A stretch of 64,000 nt of DNA, from NCBI GenBank assembly GCA_963785155.1, contig CAWAUB010000007.1:434001-498000 (forward strand), written 5' to 3'. This document shows, one piece after another, positions 1 to 8,406 of this stretch. The notes beneath the pieces are model-generated. The model saw nothing but the letters and a program-made list of their open reading frames with translations, was not told the DNA's origin and ran no database searches. Position numbers and translations under genes: made by a program. The stretch is from DASUSH01 sp963785155. Lineage in GTDB: Bacteria; Actinomycetota; Thermoleophilia; Solirubrobacterales; 70-9. How positions within the stretch are numbered: position 1 is the stretch's first letter; every line of letters begins with the position of its first letter.

Positions 1-1704
1 GTCCATCGCCGCCGGGACCACGGCGGCCTGATCTTCGTCGACCTGCGCGACCGGACTGGCCTGCTTCAGCTCGTCTTCGATCCCGACGAGTCGGCCGAGG
101 CGAAGGAGCTCGCGCACAGGCTGCGCGCCGAGGACGTCCTCTCCGCCGCCGGCGAGGTCGTGAAGCGCGATCCCGAGACGGTGAACGAGGGCCTGCCGAC
201 CGGCGAGGTCGAGCTGCGAATCACCGAGTCCGACCTGCTCGCGGACGCGGACACGCCGCCGTTCGAGATCGAGGGGTTCTCCGGCGAGGTGGGGGAGGAG
301 ATGCGGCTGCGCCACCGCTACCTGGACCTGCGGCGCGAGCCGATGCAGCGCACGATTGCGCTGCGCGCCCAGGTCGCCCGGGCGATGCGCGAGTTCTTCG
401 ACGCCGAGGGCTTCCTCGAGATCGAGACGCCGGAGCTGACCCGTTCGACGCCGGAGGGCGCACGAGACTTCCTCGTCCCGAGCTCGAACCAGCCCGGATC
501 GGTGTACGCGCTGCCCCAGTCACCGCAGCTGTTCAAGCAGCTCCTGATGGTCTCCGGCTTCGAGCGCTACTACCAGATCGCCCGCTGCTTCCGCGACGAG
601 GCGATGCGCTCGGATCGCCAGGCCGAGTTCACCCAATTGGACGTCGAGATGTCCTTCGTCGACGTCGAGGACGTCCTCGACGTCAACGAGCGGATGCTCG
701 CGCAGGTCTTCGAGCGGGTCGGCGGCCCGAAGCTGGAGCTGCCCCTCGAGCGGCTGCCCTACGACGAGGCCATGGACCGGTTCGGCACCGACCGCCCGGA
801 TGTCCGCTTCGGGCTCGAGCTGGTGACGCTCTCCGACGTCCTGAAGGAGACCGAGTTCAAGGTCTTCCGCTCGGTGATCGAGTCCGGCGGCGCGGTGCGT
901 GGGCTGAACGCCGGCAAGCGTGATGTGCCGCGCTCGGTCCTCGACGGGCTGATCGACCGGGCGCAGGAGCTCGGCGCCAAGGGGCTCGTCTGGGCGTTCC
1001 GCGAGGGCGAGGGCTGGCGCTCGCCGACGGCGAAGTTCCTCACGGAGGACGAGCTGCGCGGCCTCAACGAGGCGCTCGGCGCGGAGGAGGGCGACCTGCT
1101 GCTGGTGGTCGCGGATAAGCGTCCCGTCACGGACGCGGTCCTGGCCCAGCTGCGGCTGGACCTCGCCGAGCGCTTCGAGCTGATTGACGAGGCGGAGGAG
1201 CGCCTGCTCTGGGTCGTCGACTGGCCCCTGTTCGAATGGAACGGCGACGAGAAGCGATGGGATCCGCTCCATCACCCGTTCACCTCGCCCGACGGTGAGC
1301 TCGACCCGGAGAACCCCGGCGAGGCGAGGGCGCTCGCCTACGACGTGGTCTGGAACGGCCAGGAGCTCGGCGGAGGGTCGATTCGTATCTCCGACAGCGA
1401 CATGCAGCGCAGGGTCTTCGCGACGCTCGGGATCACGGACGAGGAGGCGGATGATCGCTTCGGGTTCCTGCTCGAGGCGCTGCGCTACGGCGCGCCCCCG
1501 CACGGCGGCATCGCCTACGGGCTCGATCGCTTCGTCCAGCGGCTCGCGGGGGCCGGGTCGATCCGCGACGTGATCGCCTTCCCGAAGACGGCTTCCGGAA
1601 CCGACCTGCTCACCGGCGCGCCGGCGCCGGTCGACGAGATCCAGCTTCGCGAGCTCGGGCTCCGGGTGCACGCCACGCGGCCGGAGCCCAAGCCCAAGGA
1701 ATGA
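1..1704 (+). CDS. aspS: Aspartyl-tRNA synthetase (5' end outside window)
   Basis: Class II aminoacyl-tRNA synthetase that charges tRNA-Asp in the cytoplasm. The reading frame is open from base 1, where it already encodes the end of the OB-fold anticodon domain (HRRRDHGGLIFVDLRD). By comparison with the family, roughly 25 N-terminal residues are missing. Motif 1 lies near nt 390-470 (EIETPELTRSTPEGARDFLV). Motif 2 is at nt 571-654 (YYQIARCFRDEAMRSDRQAEF). The bacterial GAD insertion domain spans about nt 860-1240, and motif 3 is at 1507-1533 (GIAYGLDRF). Its stop overlaps the next start (ATGA). It could be the discriminating or non-discriminating form; I cannot tell from sequence alone. Confidence 0.97.
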   Translation, partial: VHRRRDHGGLIFVDLRDRTGLLQLVFDPDESAEAKELAHRLRAEDVLSAAGEVVKRDPETVNEGLPTGEVELRITESDLLADADTPPFEIEGFSGEVGEEMRLRHRYLDLRREPMQRTIALRAQVARAMREFFDAEGFLEIETPELTRSTPEGARDFLVPSSNQPGSVYALPQSPQLFKQLLMVSGFERYYQIARCFRDEAMRSDRQAEFTQLDVEMSFVDVEDVLDVNERMLAQVFERVGGPKLELPLERLPYDEAMDRFGTDRPDVRFGLELVTLSDVLKETEFKVFRSVIESGGAVRGLNAGKRDVPRSVLDGLIDRAQELGAKGLVWAFREGEGWRSPTAKFLTEDELRGLNEALGAEEGDLLLVVADKRPVTDAVLAQLRLDLAERFELIDEAEERLLWVVDWPLFEWNGDEKRWDPLHHPFTSPDGELDPENPGEARALAYDVVWNGQELGGGSIRISDSDMQRRVFATLGITDEEADDRFGFLLEALRYGAPPHGGIAYGLDRFVQRLAGAGSIRDVIAFPKTASGTDLLTGAPAPVDEIQLRELGLRVHATRPEPKPKE

Positions 1705-2063
1705 CCGCGCCGGCCGACGACGAGGCGCTTGCGCGGAAGGTCCTCGCGGCACTCTCGGACGGCGACACCGCGGCGTTCGGCGAGCTCGCCGCGGAGGGGA
1801 TCGAGATCGAGACCTCGCGGGGCGTGCGCACCGGTCACGCCGAGGCGATCGCCTGGGCGGCGAACAAATACGACCATCTGCAGCGCCGCTACGCGGTCGA
1901 CCGGATCGAGCGGGAGGCTGACGGGAGCCTGTTCATCGAGGGCAACACCGAATACGTCTGGAAGGACGGGGGAGAGGTCGCCGACTCGAGCCCGGTGGAG
2001 ATCGAGATGAACTTCGACGACGACGGGAAGCTCTCCCGGTGGCGCTTCGTCGAGGACGAATGA
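1701..2063 (+). CDS. NTF2-like / SnoaL-like small protein
   Basis: A 120-residue protein that looks like the nuclear-transport-factor-2/SnoaL fold. A short N-terminal helix (DDEALARKVLAALSDGD) leads into a cone-shaped alpha+beta barrel with the usual FGELAAEGIEIE turn, and the C-terminus is strand-rich (MNFDDDGKLSRWRFVED). Such proteins bind small hydrophobic ligands or act as simple isomerases; no catalytic residue is diagnostic here, so I assign no reaction. It starts by ATGA overlap with the aspS stop, so it is probably translationally coupled to it. The fold call is from pattern recognition only. Confidence 0.7.
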   Translation: MTAPADDEALARKVLAALSDGDTAAFGELAAEGIEIETSRGVRTGHAEAIAWAANKYDHLQRRYAVDRIEREADGSLFIEGNTEYVWKDGGEVADSSPVEIEMNFDDDGKLSRWRFVEDE

Positions 2064-2154
2064 GTCCGGCCACGACGCCTGCGCTCTCAAGGAATCGCCC
2101 GCATCCGCCGAATTAGCGGACATGGGCGACAGGCGTGGTGATGCCGTTGATACC

Positions 2155-2316
2155 TTTGTGCTGGGCTCGAGCCTGTTCGCGAGCCGCTCATATTGTGAGC
2201 CAACACAATTGGTCCGGGAGTTGATCTCGGTTGGCCCCGTGGGGTCGCCGGTAGACACCCACCTGCTTAGCCAGGTTCGCAGACCGGGCGGTAACGGCAG
2301 GCTGGAGCCCCTTTTC
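2155..2316 (+). ncRNA. ssrS: Probable 6S RNA
   Basis: The gap downstream of aspS holds a structured RNA rather than a gene. The 5' arm 2163-2175 (gggctcgagcctg) pairs with the 3' arm 2298-2311 (caggctggagcccc) around one internal mismatch, and the 3' arm is followed by tttt (2312-2315). Inside are tgttcgcgagc at 2174-2184 and tgagcca at 2196-2202. These match segments of E. coli 6S RNA (UGUUCGCAAGC and CUGAGCCGA) in the same order. The cacc...ccaggttc segment near 2257-2279 also resembles the 3' half. As known from Bacillus, 6S-1 lies just downstream of aspS. 6S RNA binds RNA polymerase holoenzyme and mimics an open promoter. Ends are approximate; a covariance-model search would decide it. 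Confidence 0.72.
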
Positions 2317-2330
2317 GTGTACGCCGTCCT

Positions 2331-3002
2331 ATGAGGAAGGCGCTGAACGAAAACCCGGTCGTCCAGGCCGTCGTGGTCGGGATCATGGCGTTGCTCGTCG
2401 CGTTCTTGCTTTTCACCCGAGTGCTCAACCAGGGTGGGGAGGAGGCGCCGCCCGCAACTACCACCGCGACCCCGACCGCGGCCGGCGCTGCGCCCAGCAC
2501 GCCCGATACCGCGGCGACTCCGGCGCCCGCGCCGGCGACTCCGGCTCCGGCGGCACCGGCACCGACGGACACGGCCGCGCCTTCTGTCGGCGTTCCCGCT
2601 GCCCCTCCGGTCACTGGCGATCCCGCCGCAGCGTTCATCCCCGGCCCGGGCCTGCCTGAGGACGTGGTCGTCGCCTACGCAAAGAACCAGGCGGTCGTCC
2701 TCTTGATCGAGAAGGAGAAGGGCCTCGACGACAAGGCCCTGCGCAAGAGCGTCGAGGCGGTGAAGTCTCGCGGCGACACCCAGGTCTTCTTGGTTCCGGT
2801 CAAGGATGTCGCCAAATACGCGCGGATCACCGAGGGAGTGAGCCTCGACCGAACGCCGGCGATCGTCGTCCTGCGGCCGCGGAAGCTCACGGACAACGTC
2901 CCCGAGGCAACGGTCAGCTACGGCTTCCGCGGGCCCGAGAGCGTCGAGCAGGCCGTCGAGGACGCCCTCTTCGACGGCAAGAACGTCACCTACGACCCCT
3001 AG
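2331..3002 (+). CDS. Membrane-anchored protein with thioredoxin-like C-terminal domain
   Basis: A 223-residue protein of unknown function. Residues 10-28 form one transmembrane segment (VVQAVVVGIMALLVAFLLF). Residues about 36-95 are a low-complexity linker rich in Ala, Pro and Thr. The C-terminal part (100-223) alternates strands and helices in a thioredoxin-like pattern (VVLLIEKEKGLDDKALRKSV, then a TPAIVVL strand preceded by a cis-Pro-like TP). It has no CxxC pair, so a redox role is not supported. The topology predicts the C-terminal domain outside the membrane. It starts 15 bases after the putative 6S RNA terminator and lies just ahead of mnmA. Confidence 0.75.
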   Translation: MRKALNENPVVQAVVVGIMALLVAFLLFTRVLNQGGEEAPPATTTATPTAAGAAPSTPDTAATPAPAPATPAPAAPAPTDTAAPSVGVPAAPPVTGDPAAAFIPGPGLPEDVVVAYAKNQAVVLLIEKEKGLDDKALRKSVEAVKSRGDTQVFLVPVKDVAKYARITEGVSLDRTPAIVVLRPRKLTDNVPEATVSYGFRGPESVEQAVEDALFDGKNVTYDP

Positions 3003-3010
3003 TCCCTAGG

Positions 3011-3016
3011 TACTCT
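3011..3016 (+). promoter_or_regulatory. Predicted leaderless -10 box of mnmA
   Basis: TACTCT ends 7 bases before the GTG start at 3024 and there is no Shine-Dalgarno sequence between them. That is the geometry of a leaderless transcript beginning at or next to the start codon. Confidence 0.5.
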
Positions 3017-3023
3017 GGCCGCC

Positions 3024-4466
3024 GTGGACGCGGAGGCCTTCGAGCACTACCTGACCGACTCGTCGCGGCGCGGCGACGCACCTTCCGGCTCGCGCACGGG
3101 TGCCGCCGGCGGCGCGGCGTGCGGCGATCTGGTTCGAGTCTCGCTGACGATGCGCGACGGCCTGGTCGAGGGCACGCGCTTCGATGCTGAAGGTTGCGCC
3201 GCCGCACGCGCCGCGGGTGCGGCCGTCGCCGAGTTGGCCGAGGGCGCGTCCCTGCTCGAGGCCGCTGCGATCACGACGGACGACGTCGCCGAGGCGCTGG
3301 GCGGACTCAGCGACCAGGGCCGCCACGCGGCCGAGCTCGCCGCGGACGCGCTGCACCGGGGCCTCACCTCCGCCGTCGCGGCCGGCGACGCCATCGCCGA
3401 GCCGAAGGCGGATCGGGTTCTCGTCGCGATGTCGGGCGGGGTCGACAGCGCGGTGGCCGCGCTGCTCGAGCGCGAGGCCGGAAACGAGGTCGTCGCCGTG
3501 ACGCTGAAGCTCTGGGCTGACCAGCGGACCGACGGCGAGAAGAGCTGCTGCTCGCCGCAGGCGGTGCTCGGGGCGCGGGCGGTCGCCCACTCGCTCGGGA
3601 TCCCGCACCTGACGATGGACCTCGAGAGCGAGTTCCGCGAAGCGGTCGTCGATCAGTTCCTCTCGGGCTACGCCGCCGGGCGGACCCCCAACCCGTGCGT
3701 GCGCTGCAACGGCGAGCTGCGGATCGACGCGATGGCCGACCTCGCCGGCCGGCTCGGAGCGCGCGGGCTCGCCACCGGCCACTACGCCAGGGTCGTCGAC
3801 GACGGCGAGGGCCCCCTCCTCACGGCGGCGGCCGACCCGGCGAAGGATCAGACCTACATGCTCGCGGCGGTCGCGCCGGCAACGCTTTCGCGACTCCGCT
3901 TCCCGCTGGCCGACCTGGAGAAGCCCGAGGTTCGGCGCATCGCCAGCGACGCGGGGCTCGCCGTCGCGGGCAAGCGCGAGAGCCAGGACCTGTGCTTCCT
4001 CGCCGGCGAGGGCCGGCGCTCCTTCCTCGCTCGCCACGGGCGCCTCCGCGACCGCGACGGAGCGCTCGTCGATCGCGGCGGCCGCGTCCTCGGTCGCCAC
4101 CGCGGTCACCACCACTTCACCGTCGGCCAGCGCCGCGGGATCGGCGTCGCCGCGCCCGAGCCGCTCTACGTGCTCGCCACCGATGCCGACTCGAACACGG
4201 TCACGATCGGCACGCGCGACGAGCTCGGGGTCAGGGAGATCGCGCTCCGCGATGCGGTCCTGCACCGCGACGGGTCGGATGTCGACCGCGTCCGGATCCG
4301 CTACCACTCGCGCCCGCTTCACTGCCGGGTCGACGACGCCCCGCCCGCCGGAAGCCACACCTCACTCGCTCTCTCACTCGACGAGCCTGCGACCGCAGTC
4401 GCCCCCGGCCAGACCGCCGCCCTGATGGACGGCGAGGCGATCGTCGGCCACGCCACGATCGCCTAG
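3024..4466 (+). CDS. mnmA: NifU-like domain fused to tRNA 2-thiouridylase MnmA
   Basis: Residues 130-480 are MnmA, which thiolates U34 of tRNA-Lys, -Glu and -Gln. They carry the PP-loop SGGVDS at 137-142, catalytic Cys225 in NPCVRC and Cys324 in DLCFL; the 99-residue spacing fits the family. Residues 1-125 are a NifU/IscU-type scaffold domain. Cys33 (CGD) and Cys58 (EGCAAARAAG) are present, but the position of the third ligand Cys reads Ala103 (RHAAELA). An extra CCSP at about residue 174 also occurs in other MnmA proteins. The fusion suggests that sulfur or Fe-S transfer is built into the enzyme. The GTG start follows a leaderless-type -10 box. Confidence 0.93.
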   Translation: MDAEAFEHYLTDSSRRGDAPSGSRTGAAGGAACGDLVRVSLTMRDGLVEGTRFDAEGCAAARAAGAAVAELAEGASLLEAAAITTDDVAEALGGLSDQGRHAAELAADALHRGLTSAVAAGDAIAEPKADRVLVAMSGGVDSAVAALLEREAGNEVVAVTLKLWADQRTDGEKSCCSPQAVLGARAVAHSLGIPHLTMDLESEFREAVVDQFLSGYAAGRTPNPCVRCNGELRIDAMADLAGRLGARGLATGHYARVVDDGEGPLLTAAADPAKDQTYMLAAVAPATLSRLRFPLADLEKPEVRRIASDAGLAVAGKRESQDLCFLAGEGRRSFLARHGRLRDRDGALVDRGGRVLGRHRGHHHFTVGQRRGIGVAAPEPLYVLATDADSNTVTIGTRDELGVREIALRDAVLHRDGSDVDRVRIRYHSRPLHCRVDDAPPAGSHTSLALSLDEPATAVAPGQTAALMDGEAIVGHATIA

Positions 4467-5200
4467 GCCGCCCGCAACAACTGCGCTTGTAGGGCGTCGA
4501 CGGTTGCCCACTGGCGCTCGGTCACGTCGCGGTAAGTGAAGCGCAGGACGACGAAGCCGCGCCGCTGGAGTTCGCGGTCGCGTCGACGATCCGAATCGAA
4601 CGACGCTCGTGAGGAGTGGAACTCGTAGCCGTCGGTCTCAGCTATGAGGCGTCCGGCGCGCCAGAGGAAGTCGACGGTGTAGGGGCCGACCTTGGCGTTC
4701 ACCTCGGGGCGCGGGAGGCCGGCGGTGTGGACCAGCTTCAGGAAGAGACGCTCGAGGTGGCTTCGGGTCGGCTCCGAGTCCCAGCCCATGTCCGCGAGGG
4801 TGCGCTGGCGGGTGGTGACCGGGATGTTCTTGCGCCGGGTTGTGCCGGAGGGCGTGAGGCTCGAGGAGTAGTGGAGGCGGATTCCTCGGCGCTTGGTTCG
4901 ACCGTTCGAGGTCGGAACGGTGACGTGAACAACTGCGCTTGTAGGGGAACGTGCGAGGCCCCAGAGCGCAGCCGCGGAGTCGTGGCTCAATACAGCATGA
5001 GGGCCGAAGGCGAAGACTGCGGCGATCCAGCGGCCTTCCTGAGAGAGCTTTCGGTGGCCGACCGCGTAGACACCGCGGTAGAGGCGGTGAAGACTCCCAC
5101 GGCGGACCCGCAACGTGATCATCGTCGGCGTCAGCCCCGCGTGCGCCAGCTGGGCCGAAGTGATCACCCCATGCTGCCGACCTGCAATCTCGGCGACCAT
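4463..5200 (-). CDS. AbiEi-antitoxin-like / DUF559 protein
   Basis: A 245-residue protein. The N-terminal winged-helix part (EIAGRQHGVITSAQLAHAGL, then RLYRGVYAVG) is the AbiEi type IV antitoxin fold. The C-terminal part (VDFLWRAGRLIAETDGYEFH ... RRGFVVLRFTYRDV) is the DUF559/Vsr-like nuclease-fold module with Asp, Glu and Asp-Gly in the right order. No AbiEii nucleotidyltransferase toxin lies next to it. These orphan fusions are common in actinobacteria and their role is unknown. ATG at 5200 has a weak purine-rich stretch upstream; GTG at 5230 is the alternative start. It is divergent from alaS and meets mnmA tail to tail with a 4-base overlap. Confidence 0.8.
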   Translation of the reverse strand: MVAEIAGRQHGVITSAQLAHAGLTPTMITLRVRRGSLHRLYRGVYAVGHRKLSQEGRWIAAVFAFGPHAVLSHDSAAALWGLARSPTSAVVHVTVPTSNGRTKRRGIRLHYSSSLTPSGTTRRKNIPVTTRQRTLADMGWDSEPTRSHLERLFLKLVHTAGLPRPEVNAKVGPYTVDFLWRAGRLIAETDGYEFHSSRASFDSDRRRDRELQRRGFVVLRFTYRDVTERQWATVDALQAQLLRAA

Positions 5201-5337
5201 TCGCTCCGCCTTCGCGAGAAATTCGTCCACACAACGAATAAGTCGCGAGATCGGCTTCGCGCCCCCCCCTTCCCGGCCCAGTCGCCCTCTCTTACTTGCC
5301 GCTGTTTTTAGTCCCGCCGCCACCCCCAAGCCCGACC

Positions 5338-5343
5338 TAGACT
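5338..5343 (+). promoter_or_regulatory. Predicted leaderless -10 box of alaS
   Basis: TAGACT ends 10 bases before the alaS ATG at 5354, with no Shine-Dalgarno between. The same hexamer stands 12 bases before pyrG. Confidence 0.5.
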
Positions 5344-5353
5344 GCCAGCGGTC

Positions 5354-7994
5354 ATGAAGTCCGCCGAAATCCGCGAGACGTTTCTCTCCTTCTTCGAGGA
5401 GCGTGGGCATTTGCGCCGGCCCTCGGCGTCGCTCGTGCCTGCGTCGCATGATCCCTCGGTGCTGCTGACGACGGCAGGGATGCAGCCGCTGAAGCCCTAC
5501 TTCATGGGGATCGAGGAGCCACCCGCGAATCGGCTCACCTCCTGCCAGCGCTGCTTCCGCACGACCGACATCGAGGAGGTCGGCAACACGGCGCGGCATC
5601 TGACCTTCTTCGAGATGCTCGGCAACTTCTCGGTCGGCGACTACTTCAAGGAGGACGCGATCGCGTTCGGCTGGGAGCTCTCGCTCGAGGGCTTCGGGCT
5701 GGACCCGGAGCAGATCTGGATCACGGTTTTCGGCGGCGACGAGGAGCTGGGGCTCGGGCCCGACGAGGAGGCGATCGAGATCTGGAAGGGCCAGGGGATC
5801 CCCGAGGAGCGGATCCTCCATCTGCCGCGGTCGGAGAACTTCTGGCAGGCCGGCCCGACCGGCCCGTGTGGCCCATGTTCGGAGATGTACTACGACAGGG
5901 GCGAGGCGTTCGGCTCGGTGGAAGATCAGCCGGGCGACGACACGGATCGGTTCCTCGAGTACTGGAATCACGTCTTCATGACCTACGAGCTGCACGAGGA
6001 CGGCTCGCTGACCGACCTTCCCTCGCGCAACATCGACACCGGGCTCGGCGTCGAGCGGATGGCCGCGATCAAGATGGACGTCCCGTCCGTCTACGAGACG
6101 GACGGCTTCCGTCCCGTTGGTCGAACTCGCCGAGGAGCTCTCGGGCCGCTCCTACGGCGACGACGACAAGACCACTCGCGCGATGCGGATCCTCTCGGAC
6201 CACTCGCGCGGAACCGTGCAGCTGATCTCCGACGGCGTCGTGCCCTCGAACGAGGACCGTGGCTACATCCTCCGCCGGATCATGCGCCGGGCGATCCAGC
6301 AGGGCCGCGTGCTCGGCCTCGAGCCGCCCTACCTGGGCCGGTTCGCCGAGCGCGCGATCGAGATCGCCGCCGACGCCCATCCGCAGCTCGTCCAGAACCG
6401 CGAAACGATCATGCGCTGGGTCGGCGACGAGGAGGAGAGCTTCGGCCGCACGCTCGACCGCGGCACCGAGCTGCTCGCCGCGCTGGTTGCCGACGCGAAG
6501 GAGTCGAACACCTCCTGGGTCGATGCCTCGGAGGCGTTCAAGCTCCACGACACCTTCGGCTTCCCCTACGACCTGACGAAGGAGCTCCTCGCCGAGGAGG
6601 GCCTTTCCGTCGACGACGACGGCTTCGAGGTGCTCATGGAGGAGCAGCGCGAGCGCGCCCGGACCGGTGCGGCCACCGCGACCCCGGACCGCCACGAGGC
6701 TGTGATCTCGTTCGTCTCCAGCCAGCCCGAGACCCGGTTCGTCGGCTACGAGACGCTGAAGGCGGCCACCGGCGTCGTCGCGTCGGGCGACGGCCTGGTG
6801 AAGCTGGAGGAGAGCCCCTTCTACGCCGAGGGCGGCGGGCAGGTCGCCGACTCGGGCTCGATCCGCTGGGACGGCACCGAAGCGAAGGTCGTCGACGTCT
6901 ACCGGGTGGGCAACGACCAGGCACTCAGAATCGAGCCGACGGAATCCTCCGCTTCGCGTCCGGTTCCGCCGGGTTCCGAAGGGTTCCCGCCGCAGGGCGA
7001 GCGGGTCGAGGCGGTGGTCGAGCACGCGACCCGCCATTCGACGATGCGCAACCACACCGCAACCCATCTGCTTCACGCGGCCCTGCGCTCGCACCTGGGA
7101 ACCCACGTCCGCCAGGCCGGATCCGCCGTCCGCCCGGACAAGCTCCGCTTCGACTTCACCCATGGCGCGCCGCTCACCCCTGACGAGATCGATGCGGTCG
7201 AGAGCGACATCAACGACTGGATCAAGGAGAGTCGCCACGTTCGCGCCCTTGAGATGGATCGCGACGAGGCCGAGCGGCTGGGCGCCATGGCCCTGTTCGG
7301 CGAGAAGTACGGCGACTGGGTCCGGGTCGTGGAGGTCGAGGAGGTCTCGCGCGAGCTCTGCGGCGGTACGCACGTCGGCAACACCGGCGAGGTGGGCATC
7401 TTCAAGATCGTCTCCGAGGGCTCGAGCGCCGCGAACGTCCGCCGCATCGAGGCGCTGACCGGTCCCGCGGCGATCGACTGGTTCCGAGAGCGGAGCGCCA
7501 GCCTCGACGAGGCCGGCGCCCTGCTGGGAGCGCCCCGCGACCCGGTCGCGGCAGCGCGGCGTGCATCCGAGCGGCTGGCCGAGCTCGAGCGCAAGGCCTC
7601 CGCGGTCGGCGCCGCCGAGGCGGGGGAGCGCGTCGGCGAGCTCGAGGCCGAGGCGGTCGAGGTCGCCGGCGTCAAGGTTCTCGTCGCCGAGGGCGGCAGC
7701 GCCGACCAGCGCGAGCTGCTGACGATCGCCGATCGCCTCCGCGGGAAGCTCGGCGAATCGGCGGTCGTCCTCGGCGGCAGCGACGGCGAGAAGGTCGCGG
7801 TCGTCGCGATGCTGGCGAAGCCGGTGATCGAGCGCGGCCTATCCGCCGCGGCGATCGTCCGTGAGGCGGCCGCGGTGGTGGGCGGTGGCGGTGGCGGTCG
7901 CGACGACGTCGCCCAGGCGGGCGGTCGCGATCCGGAGAAGCTCGGCGATGCGCTCGCGACCGCAAGAGCCGCGATCGAGCGCGAGCTCGGCTGA
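5354..7994 (+). CDS. alaS: Alanyl-tRNA synthetase (one frameshift)
   Basis: Charges tRNA-Ala. About 879 residues once the frame is joined, the usual bacterial length. The catalytic core runs from MKSAEIRETFLSFFEERGH through GLGVERM near nt 6046. The editing domain has HTATHLLH at nt 7051-7074 and CGGTHV near 7360, and the C-terminal domain ends in glycine-rich GGGGGGRDDVAQAGG. At about 6115 the frame shifts by +1: DGFRPVGRTR should read DGFRPLVELAEEL, so one extra base sits in cccgttgg. As alaS is essential and both halves are well conserved, I read this as a sequence error. A palindromic repeat at 6940-6968 adds an unusual ESSASRPVPPGS loop just ahead of HTATH. Confidence 0.95.
6940..6968. 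repeat. REP-like palindromic element inside alaS (copy 1)
   Basis: Bases 6942-6966 are identical over 25 nt to 30081-30105. The outer arms cggaa (6940-6944) and ttccg (6964-6968) pair, and the centre holds cgcttcgcg. In the other copy the arms are gccgaa/ttcggc, a compensating change that supports a selected hairpin. Here it is translated in frame as ESSASRPVP. Confidence 0.6.
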
Positions 7995-7998
7995 CGCG

Positions 7999-8004
7999 TA
8001 GGCT
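7999..8004 (+). promoter_or_regulatory. Predicted leaderless -10 box of ruvX
   Basis: TAGGCT ends 12 bases before the ruvX ATG at 8017. It lies in the short gap after alaS, with no Shine-Dalgarno. Confidence 0.35.
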
Positions 8005-8016
8005 TCCGGCTCGCCG

Positions 8017-8406
8017 ATGCGGATCCTCGCCATCGACCACGGCAACGCGCGCTGCGGCTGCGCGATCTCCGACCCCAGCGGGACGCTCGCGCGACCCCTG
8101 GACGTGATCGAACCATCCGACCCCAGACGCGTCGCCGAGCTGGTGGCCGAACACCAGGCTGAGCTCGTCGTCGTGGGGCTCCCGGTGAGCCTGGACGGGG
8201 AGGAGGGCGAGCAGGCGAGGTTGGCCCGCGCCTTCGCCGACGAGGTCGTTGCCCTGGTTGACGTCGATGTCGAGGTTTACGACGAGCGCTTCACCACAGC
8301 CCTCGCCCAGGCCAGCAGCCGCGGCGGCGCGGCGGCAGCCGAGGACTCCCTCGCTGCGGCTCACCTCCTCGAGAGCTACCTCGATTCGCAGAGGGGCAGA
8401 CCCTGA
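8017..8406 (+). CDS. ruvX: RuvX/YqgF Holliday-junction resolvase-like nuclease
   Basis: A 129-residue RNase-H-fold nuclease of the YqgF family, implicated in pre-16S rRNA 5' maturation and possibly Holliday-junction resolution. Conserved acidic sites are visible: Asp7 in AIDHGNARCG, the VVGLPVSLDG segment, DERFTT, and the terminal DSLAAAHLLESYLD. Length is typical. alaS-ruvX-mltG-aroE is a conserved gene order in actinobacteria and Firmicutes. Its stop overlaps the proposed CTG start of mltG (CTGA). Confidence 0.95.
   Translation: MRILAIDHGNARCGCAISDPSGTLARPLDVIEPSDPRRVAELVAEHQAELVVVGLPVSLDGEEGEQARLARAFADEVVALVDVDVEVYDERFTTALAQASSRGGAAAAEDSLAAAHLLESYLDSQRGRP

Noticed and set aside
520..1752. 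410-codon reverse frame opposite aspS
   Set aside because: It is the antisense shadow of a strongly conserved synthetase; GC-rich third positions keep the reverse frame open.
2122..2334. 70-codon reading frame over the gap after aspS
   Set aside because: It lies entirely on the 6S-like RNA, has no homology-like pattern and overlaps the next start; the pairing structure explains the region better.
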